Source: an uncultured Oscillibacter sp.
GTDB taxonomy: Bacteria; Bacillota; Clostridia; Oscillospirales; Oscillospiraceae
Direction: 5' to 3'
Assembly: GCA_948435975.1 (NCBI GenBank)
Contig: CAOJHG010000043.1
Coordinates: forward strand, 1-10,019
Length of the DNA stretch: 10,019 nt
The position numbers and the translations under genes are program-made. Positions 5,260-10,019 of the stretch are shown piece after piece (the stretch's first letter is position 1; each line of letters opens with the position of its first letter). The notes beneath the pieces are model-generated. The model was not told where the DNA came from, made no database searches, and saw nothing but the letters and a program-made list of their open reading frames with translations.

Positions 5260-7446
5260 ATGATCGTTCTTGACAAACAGAGTGCGCTCTTCACGCTCCA
5301 TACCCGGAACACCACGTACCAGATGAAGGCGGGAGCGCATCGGGTGCTGCTGCATACCTACTACGGTCCCCGGTTGGAAAACGAGGACCTGTCCCGCCTC
5401 ATCCGGGGCGCAGACCGCGGCAACTGTCCCAACCCCAGCGAGGCCGGGATGGACCGCACCTTCTCCCTGGACATCCTGCCTCAAGAATACTCCACCTGCG
5501 GCGTAGGCGATTTCCGTCTCCCCTCCATTGAGCTGGAGCTCCCCAGCGGAAGCAGGACCGCCGACCTGCGCTACACCGGCTTCGAGCTGCGGAAGGGAAA
5601 GTACGCCCTGGAAAATCTCCCCGCCTTCTGGAGCAGGGAGGAAGAGGCGGATACGCTGGTCCTCTTCCTGGAGGACGCTGCCGCAAAGGTTGCCGTCGAG
5701 CTTTACTACGGCGTGCTGGAGGACTGCGACCTAATCACCCGCGCCGTCCGCGTAGTGAACAAGGGGGATGAAACCGTCCGCTTGTGCCGCTGCGCTTCTT
5801 TGTGCCTGGACTTCCCGCAGGCGGATCTTGACATGATTACCTTCCATGGGCGGCACATGATGGAACGCTGCCCGGACCGCCAGCCCCTGCGTCACGGCGT
5901 CCAAAGCGTGGGAAGCACCCGGGGCGCGTCCAGTCACCAGTATAATCCCTTCGTGGTTCTCTGCGGGCGGGATACCAACGAGGAGTATGGAACCGCTTAT
6001 GGAATCGCCCTCCTGTACAGCGGAAACTTTGAAGCCGCGGCGGAACACAGCCAGTTTGAATCGTCCCGTCTGGTCATGGGCGTCAACCCTTATCACTTCG
6101 GCTGGGACCTGGCCCCTGGCGAGAGCTTCACCTCTCCTGAAGCGGCGATGGTCTGCTCTCCCAACGGCTTTGGTCCTATGAGCCGCCAGCTTCACCGGGC
6201 TATCCGTGAGCACCTCATCCGCGATCCCTATCAGGGGGCCCGCCGTCCGGTGCTGATAAACAACTGGGAAGCCACCCTGTTCAACTTCAACGAAGAGAAG
6301 CTGCTCTCCATCGCCAAGGCCGCCGCGCCTCTTGGGATCGAGCTTTTCGTGATGGACGACGGCTGGTTCGGCAAACGAGACGACGACAACACTGGCCTGG
6401 GCGACTGGTTCGTTAATACAGACAAGCTCCACGGCGGTTTGGAGGCCTTGGTTCCTAAGGTCCAGGCGCTGGGCATGAAGTTCGGCATCTGGGTGGAGCC
6501 GGAAATGGTCAACGAGGACAGCGAGCTCTACCGGGCGCATCCGGACTGGGCCTTGACCGTTCCCGGCCGCGCTCCCGCAAGAGGCCGGAATCAGTTGGTT
6601 TTGGATTTCTCCCGGAAAGAGGTGCGGGATTATGTCTATGGGCAGCTCCACAAGGTGCTTGCCAGCGCGGACATCTCCTATGTGAAGTGGGACATGAACC
6701 GCAGCCTGACGGATGTGTGGTCTGCCGCCCTGCCCGCTGAACGTCAGGGAGAGGTGTTCCACCGGTTCACTCTGGGCGTTTACGATATGCTGGAGCGGAT
6801 GCGGCAGGATTTCCCCAAGCTGTTCATTGAGGGCTGCTGCGGCGGCGGCGGACGGTTCGACGCTGGTATGCTGTACTACACGCCCCAGATTTGGTGCAGC
6901 GACAACACCGACGCCATCGACCGCCTGCGGATTCAATATGGCACGTCTTTCTGCTACCCGCCGGACGCCATGGGCGCTCACGTTTCCGCCGTACCCAATC
7001 TGGGGACCGGACGGACAACGCCGCTGGATACCCGCGGAGTCGTGGCGATGTCGGGCACCTTCGGCTATGAGCTGGACCTGGCGGAGACCACCCAGGCGGA
7101 AAAGGAAATCATGGCCCGGCAGGTGGCTCAGTACAAGCGCTGCTGGGAGCTGGTGCAGAAGGGAGATTACTACCGTCTTACCGACCCCTTCCAAAACCCG
7201 CTTTACAACGCCTGGAGCCACGTTTCCCCGGACCGGCGGAAGGCTTTGGTATCTGTCGTCACTGGCAGCACCTACGCCACGCCGCCCTTCATGACCCTGC
7301 GGCTGAAGGGACTGGACCCCGCCCTGCGCTACCGGGTGAATGATGGAGATTCCTACAGCGGCGCGATGCTGATGGAAGCGGGCTATCCTTTGCCCCTGCC
7401 CCAAGACGACTATCTTTCCTTCCAGCTTCTGCTGGAGGCTGAATAA
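5260..7446 (+). CDS. agaA: GH36 alpha-galactosidase, cytoplasmic
   Basis: A 728-residue enzyme, matching the usual 720-750 of bacterial GH36 subgroup I. It hydrolyses terminal alpha-1,6-galactose from melibiose, raffinose and related sugars by a retaining mechanism. Order: N-terminal beta-supersandwich (about 1-325), catalytic (beta/alpha)8 barrel (about 330-640), C-terminal beta domain. Visible motifs are INNWE (W336), MDDGWFG (D366, D367), GIWVEPEMV, YVKWDMNR with nucleophile D478, EGCCGGGGRFD (C526, G528) and CSDNTDAIDR with acid/base D548. From memory, these numbers equal those of Geobacillus stearothermophilus AgaA. Residue 355 is Ala, as in AgaA rather than the AgaB variant (Glu). There is no signal peptide, so it acts on imported sugar. 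It follows the import operon but has its own promoter and lies after a terminator. The start is supported by CGGAGGT 10 nt upstream. Activity on alpha-N-acetylgalactosamine is less likely but not excluded. Confidence 0.95.
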   Translation: MIVLDKQSALFTLHTRNTTYQMKAGAHRVLLHTYYGPRLENEDLSRLIRGADRGNCPNPSEAGMDRTFSLDILPQEYSTCGVGDFRLPSIELELPSGSRTADLRYTGFELRKGKYALENLPAFWSREEEADTLVLFLEDAAAKVAVELYYGVLEDCDLITRAVRVVNKGDETVRLCRCASLCLDFPQADLDMITFHGRHMMERCPDRQPLRHGVQSVGSTRGASSHQYNPFVVLCGRDTNEEYGTAYGIALLYSGNFEAAAEHSQFESSRLVMGVNPYHFGWDLAPGESFTSPEAAMVCSPNGFGPMSRQLHRAIREHLIRDPYQGARRPVLINNWEATLFNFNEEKLLSIAKAAAPLGIELFVMDDGWFGKRDDDNTGLGDWFVNTDKLHGGLEALVPKVQALGMKFGIWVEPEMVNEDSELYRAHPDWALTVPGRAPARGRNQLVLDFSRKEVRDYVYGQLHKVLASADISYVKWDMNRSLTDVWSAALPAERQGEVFHRFTLGVYDMLERMRQDFPKLFIEGCCGGGGRFDAGMLYYTPQIWCSDNTDAIDRLRIQYGTSFCYPPDAMGAHVSAVPNLGTGRTTPLDTRGVVAMSGTFGYELDLAETTQAEKEIMARQVAQYKRCWELVQKGDYYRLTDPFQNPLYNAWSHVSPDRRKALVSVVTGSTYATPPFMTLRLKGLDPALRYRVNDGDSYSGAMLMEAGYPLPLPQDDYLSFQLLLEAE

Positions 7447-7453
7447 GCAAGTG

Positions 7454-7486
7454 GAAGGACTGGCCCCTTGTCGGAGTCAGTCCTTC
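7454..7486. terminator. Hairpin between convergent genes, probable bidirectional terminator
   Basis: The arms at 7454-7467 and 7473-7486 form a stem of 14 positions. The outer nine pairs (GAAGGACTG with CAGTCCTTC) are perfect; inside are one wobble, one C-A mismatch and three more GC pairs around a 5-nt loop (TTGTC). It starts 8 bases after the GH36 stop. T-runs are short on both sides (TCTTAT on plus; CACTTGCTTATT on minus), so efficiency is uncertain. It serves the alpha-galactosidase gene and the oppositely oriented AraC-type gene. Confidence 0.7.
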
Positions 7487-7522
7487 TCTTATGCCCGGCG
7501 CTTCTTTCTGACCGGTTCGTTT

Positions 7523-8368
7523 TTATATCCGGTGCTGGTTCCGCCATTCTCTCGGGGACACGCCATACCGTTTTTTGAAGGCGCGGGAGAAATGGAGCTG
7601 GTTGGGATACCCGCAGGCTATGGCGATGTTCCCGATGGAGTTCCGGCTGGTTTTCATCAGCTCCGCCGCCTTGCTCAAACGCATCCGGATCAGGAATTCC
7701 TGCGGCGGACAGCCCATGCTTTCCTTGAACAGCTTGCTGAAATAGCTCCGGTTCAGCTTGCACACATCTGCAACCTCTTCTACCGTCAGGTCCCGCTGAT
7801 AGTTCTGCTCCATATAGGTCACGGCCTCGTGAATATAAAAGTCCCGAAGCTGGGTCCCCGCTGTCTCCCGCCGGGTGGAAGAGGATTGAATCAGGCTGTC
7901 CAGGAACAGGCAGCCATAACCAATCAAGTGCAGGGGCGAGGCTTTGGAATGGCTGGAAATGTAGAGCATCAAGTCCCGCACCCCTTCTCCCTGCTGGACA
8001 GTCTGGGGGCAGTAGATGGGCTGTGCATCGCTCAGGCCTGCGCTCTCCAGGTACTCCTGAACGCGGAGTCCGTCAAATTCCAGCCAGACGTATTTCCAGG
8101 GACGGTCCTTGACGGCGCTGTATGTATTGATCTGGCCGGGCGTAATCAAAAAGTCCTGATTGGCCTCCAAATCGTAGTGGCGGACTGTTCCATCATCCTC
8201 CGTCGCCTCCAGCCAGCCCTCGCCAGAGATAATGTAATGAAACAGGTAGTGATTCCGGACAGACGGCCCGAAGGAATGCAGCGGCGCGCACTGCTCCCAG
8301 CCGTATTGGTAAAGGCGCAGGTCCAAAAAGTTCTCGTTTGGAAAGATGGAAAAGGAGAGACTGCTCAT
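7523..8368 (-). CDS. AraC-family transcriptional regulator, MsmR/RafR-like (second of two)
   Basis: A 281-residue regulator on the minus strand, convergent with the alpha-galactosidase gene. The N-terminal AraC-type cupin domain (about 35-100) shows the typical YLFHYIISGEGWLEA, a DLEANQDFLITPGQINTYSA turn and WKYVWLEFDG. The C-terminal DNA-binding domain (about 178-277) has one helix-turn-helix at LTVEEVADVCKLNRSYFSKL (194-213) and a second at SIGNIAIACGYPNQLHFSRA (244-263), followed by FKKRYGVSPREW. This layout and length resemble MsmR and RafR, sugar-sensing activators of alpha-galactoside operons in streptococci (family knowledge; identity not tested). It is the best candidate to sense the sugar and activate the GH36 and import promoters. 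The start at 8368 has GAGGGG (8384-8379) 10 nt upstream; an upstream ATG at 8390 is out of frame and gives only a 65-residue product. Confidence 0.92.
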   Translation of the reverse strand: MSSLSFSIFPNENFLDLRLYQYGWEQCAPLHSFGPSVRNHYLFHYIISGEGWLEATEDDGTVRHYDLEANQDFLITPGQINTYSAVKDRPWKYVWLEFDGLRVQEYLESAGLSDAQPIYCPQTVQQGEGVRDLMLYISSHSKASPLHLIGYGCLFLDSLIQSSSTRRETAGTQLRDFYIHEAVTYMEQNYQRDLTVEEVADVCKLNRSYFSKLFKESMGCPPQEFLIRMRLSKAAELMKTSRNSIGNIAIACGYPNQLHFSRAFKKRYGVSPREWRNQHRI

Positions 8369-8464
8369 GTGCCCGCATCCCCTCTCTCATAGATTTTGTT
8401 CATGACGGCACAGGTTTGAAACGCCCCGCGGCAGGCAGTCAAAACCGCAGCGGCCTATGTTTTT

Positions 8465-8492
8465 ATTATATCACATTTTCCCGCAAAAACAA
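8465..8492 (-). promoter_or_regulatory. Extended -10 promoter of the second AraC-type gene
   Basis: On the minus strand a perfect TATAAT (8470-8465) is preceded by TGA, giving the extended -10 TGATATAAT (8473-8465). A weak -35, TTGTTT (8492-8487), lies 16 bp upstream. Transcription would start near 8458, giving a leader of about 90 nt. Confidence 0.6.
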
Positions 8493-8585
8493 CAAAAGAA
8501 CAGGAATTCTGCCGCAAAAAGGTTCCTTTCCAGATCCTCTCAAAAAATTCCCAGTTCATTCCCAGGAAAATTTACAAAATTCTTC

Positions 8586-8616
8586 TTGACATTCCCCCCG
8601 GTGGAAGGTGTATGGT
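8586..8616 (+). promoter_or_regulatory. MerR-type promoter of the serine hydrolase gene
   Basis: A perfect -35 TTGACA (8586-8591) and a TATGGT -10 (8611-8616, 4 of 6) are separated by 19 bp, longer than the 17 bp preferred by sigma-A. The spacer is occupied by a dyad, ACATTCC (8589-8595) and GGAAGGT (8603-8609), with one mismatch and centred at 8599. This layout is the hallmark of promoters activated by MerR-family proteins (for example CueR and BmrR types), which twist the long spacer. No MerR gene lies in the window. Confidence 0.6.
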
Positions 8617-8634
8617 ATTCTGGCAAAATTCAAA

Positions 8635-8661
8635 CGCCTGCGGCCCTTTTATGCCCAGGCG
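8635..8661 (+). other. Leader hairpin before the serine hydrolase ribosome site
   Basis: CGCCTG (8635-8640) pairs with CAGGCG (8656-8661), and GGC (8642-8644) with GCC (8653-8655). This gives nine GC-rich pairs with a one-base bulge and an 8-nt loop. It ends just before the purine-rich AAAGGGG (8664-8670). It may protect the mRNA or modulate translation; no T-run follows it, so it is not a terminator. Confidence 0.4.
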
Positions 8662-8682
8662 GGAAAGGGGAACCATCTATCT

Positions 8683-10019
8683 ATGAAACAGAAAGCATCT
8701 CTTTTACGAAGGAGCGCCGCCCTGCTGCTGGCCCTGGCACTGAGCCTGAGCCTGGCAGTCCCCGCTCTGGCCGCAGAGCCCTCGGCGGAGACGGTCAAGC
8801 CCGCGGTAAACTCTGCCGCCCAGGAGGCCGCCGCAGCCGCCATGACGTATAGCGGCGCCTCCAGCATCAGTTGGGCCGTATGGGAGGACGGGGATATCAT
8901 TGCCTCCGGGACCAGCGCCAACCCCCCGGAATTTATCAAAGGCCAGTTCGCACAGACGGCGGCCAGCGGGGACCTTTACGGCGTGGGGTCCGTCAGCAAG
9001 GTTTACACCACCGCCGCAGTCATGCAGTTGGTGGAGGCGGGGAAGGTGGCCCTTGACAGCCCAGTCATTACATACCTGCCGGAATTCAAAATGGCAGACC
9101 CCCGTTACAAGGATATCACCGTCCGGATGCTGCTGAACCATTCCTCCGGGCTTATGGGGTCCTCCATTGGTAGCGCCATGCTCTTTGACGATCCCAGCAC
9201 AATCGCAACGGACCAGCTCCTTCAGCGCCTGTCCACCCAGCGGCTCAAGGCGGACCCAGGGGCCTACAGCGTCTACTGCAACGACGGCTTCACCCTGGCG
9301 GAGCTGATTGTGGAAGCCGTGTCCGGCCAGGATTTCATTGACTACCTCCGGGAAAACATCCTGACCCCCCTGGGCCTTGAGCAGACATACGCCCCCAGCG
9401 ACGAATTCAGCGGACAGGCCTCCATATATCAGGCAGGCTACGAGCGGATCTTACCCAAGGACTGCCTGGGCATCGTGGGCACGGGCGGACTGTACGCCGG
9501 CGCTGCGGACCTGGCCTCCTTCGGCGGGGCTCTGACGGGGACCGCGCTTCTCACCCAGGCTTCTCTGGACGCTATGGCCGCGCCGGAGTATGCCAAAGGC
9601 GTGTGGCCGGAGAGCGGCCCTGACGCGCTCTCTTTCGGCCTGGGCTGGGACAACGTGAACTGGTTCCCCTTTTCTCAGAGCGGTATTCAAGCCCTGGTAA
9701 AAGGAGGCGACACCCAGTATTATCACGCCGGCTTGGTCATTCTGCCGGAGTACAACATGGCTGCGGCGGTGCTGAGCTCCGGCGGCGTTTCCACCTATAA
9801 TGAAATGGCGGCGTCCCAGATGCTTGTTGCGGCGCTGAAGGAACAGGGCGTGAACGTGGACGAGACTCCGCTGACCCTTCCGGATGCCGAACCCGCCGGG
9901 ATGCCGAAGGAACTGCTGGAATACGAGGGGTACTACGGCTCTTTGGTCCCATACAGGGTGTCCGTGAGCGAGGATGGAACCCTGGAGATGTACTATCTGT
10001 CTCAACCCGGCGCACCGTC
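8683..10019 (+). CDS. Secreted class C beta-lactamase-like serine hydrolase (S12 family), 3' end missing
   Basis: The gene runs off the right edge; 445 residues are visible. A Sec signal peptide is clear: KQK and RR, a Leu/Ala-rich core, then PALA with cleavage expected after A30. Catalytic motifs follow the beta-lactamase/penicillin-binding fold: GSVSK with nucleophile S103 and K106, Y198-C-N200 (YxN), and K340-G-G342 in place of KTG, followed 12 residues later by LPEYNMAAAVLSS, which aligns in spacing with AmpC. LLNHSSGL is also typical of the family. A further C-terminal segment (KELLEYEGYYG onward) starts a probable beta domain, making the protein longer than an AmpC enzyme (about 380). 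The family includes D-amino-acid peptidases, esterases and PBP-like proteins as well as beta-lactamases, so substrate and drug resistance cannot be called. AAAGGGG lies 12 nt upstream of the ATG. Confidence 0.9.
   Translation, partial: MKQKASLLRRSAALLLALALSLSLAVPALAAEPSAETVKPAVNSAAQEAAAAAMTYSGASSISWAVWEDGDIIASGTSANPPEFIKGQFAQTAASGDLYGVGSVSKVYTTAAVMQLVEAGKVALDSPVITYLPEFKMADPRYKDITVRMLLNHSSGLMGSSIGSAMLFDDPSTIATDQLLQRLSTQRLKADPGAYSVYCNDGFTLAELIVEAVSGQDFIDYLRENILTPLGLEQTYAPSDEFSGQASIYQAGYERILPKDCLGIVGTGGLYAGAADLASFGGALTGTALLTQASLDAMAAPEYAKGVWPESGPDALSFGLGWDNVNWFPFSQSGIQALVKGGDTQYYHAGLVILPEYNMAAAVLSSGGVSTYNEMAASQMLVAALKEQGVNVDETPLTLPDAEPAGMPKELLEYEGYYGSLVPYRVSVSEDGTLEMYYLSQPGAP

Noticed and set aside
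5731-7404. A 557-codon minus-strand open frame within the alpha-galactosidase gene
   Set aside because: Antisense to a gene with all catalytic motifs in order; no recognisable domain and no ribosome site seen.
7451-8392. A 313-codon plus-strand open frame over the second AraC gene
   Set aside because: It is the complement of a clear AraC regulator, crosses the hairpin between genes and has no recognisable motif.
8457-8852. A 131-codon plus-strand frame overlapping the start of the serine hydrolase
   Set aside because: It covers the promoter and signal-peptide region in another frame, with no ribosome site or motif; the frame starting at 8683 has a signal peptide and catalytic motifs.
9274-9282. 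Cysteine in the YxN motif (YCN) of the serine hydrolase as a defect
   Set aside because: The middle residue of this motif varies naturally in the family; Tyr and Asn are intact, so no loss of function is implied.
1-10019. CRISPR arrays, tRNA or rRNA genes, insertion sequences, attachment sites
   Set aside because: No regularly spaced repeats, cloverleaf or rRNA-like stretches, transposase motifs or paired terminal repeats were seen on reading both strands.

Overview
The window looks like a chromosomal piece of a fairly GC-rich, gut-type Firmicute, most likely a clostridial Oscillospiraceae relative. This is inferred from coding style, AGGAGG-type ribosome sites, AT-rich intergenic regions with sigma-A-like promoters, a Gram-positive lipoprotein signal on the solute-binding protein and CUT1 sugar transporters. 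No rRNA, tRNA, CRISPR array, insertion sequence or phage gene was seen.

Layout. Positions 2-523 hold the C-terminal part of a CUT1 ABC transporter ATPase (UgpC/MsmK type). A GC-rich, geneless stretch (524-797) precedes an AraC-family regulator (798-1637). An AT-rich 317-bp control region (1638-1954) has a good promoter and several inverted and direct repeats. It leads into a tight sugar-import operon: lipoprotein solute-binding protein (1955-3247), permease 1 (3265-4158, possibly from 3244) and permease 2 (4171-5013). A strong hairpin terminator (5098-5143) and a separate promoter then precede a cytoplasmic GH36 alpha-galactosidase (5260-7446). A hairpin at 7454-7486 separates this from a convergent second AraC-family regulator (8368-7523, minus strand). 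After a 314-bp divergent intergenic region, a secreted class C beta-lactamase-like serine hydrolase starts at 8683 and runs off the right edge.

How it works together. The lipoprotein and two permeases probably import an alpha-galactoside (melibiose, raffinose or stachyose type), and the GH36 enzyme hydrolyses it in the cytoplasm. The import operon has no ATPase of its own. The ATPase just upstream, cut by the window edge, is the obvious candidate to power it, although such ATPases often serve several transporters. The two AraC regulators resemble MsmR/RafR-type sugar activators and are the likely local controls. The GH36 active-site residues fall at the same numbers as in the well-studied Geobacillus AgaA enzyme.

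The most unexpected signal is regulatory. The promoter of the serine hydrolase has a 19-bp spacer filled by a near-perfect dyad (ACATTCC / GGAAGGT), the classic layout of promoters untwisted by MerR-family activators, yet no MerR gene is present in the window. I saw no clearly novel multi-gene system. The locus reads as a well-organised alpha-galactoside utilisation cluster beside an unrelated, MerR-type-regulated hydrolase.
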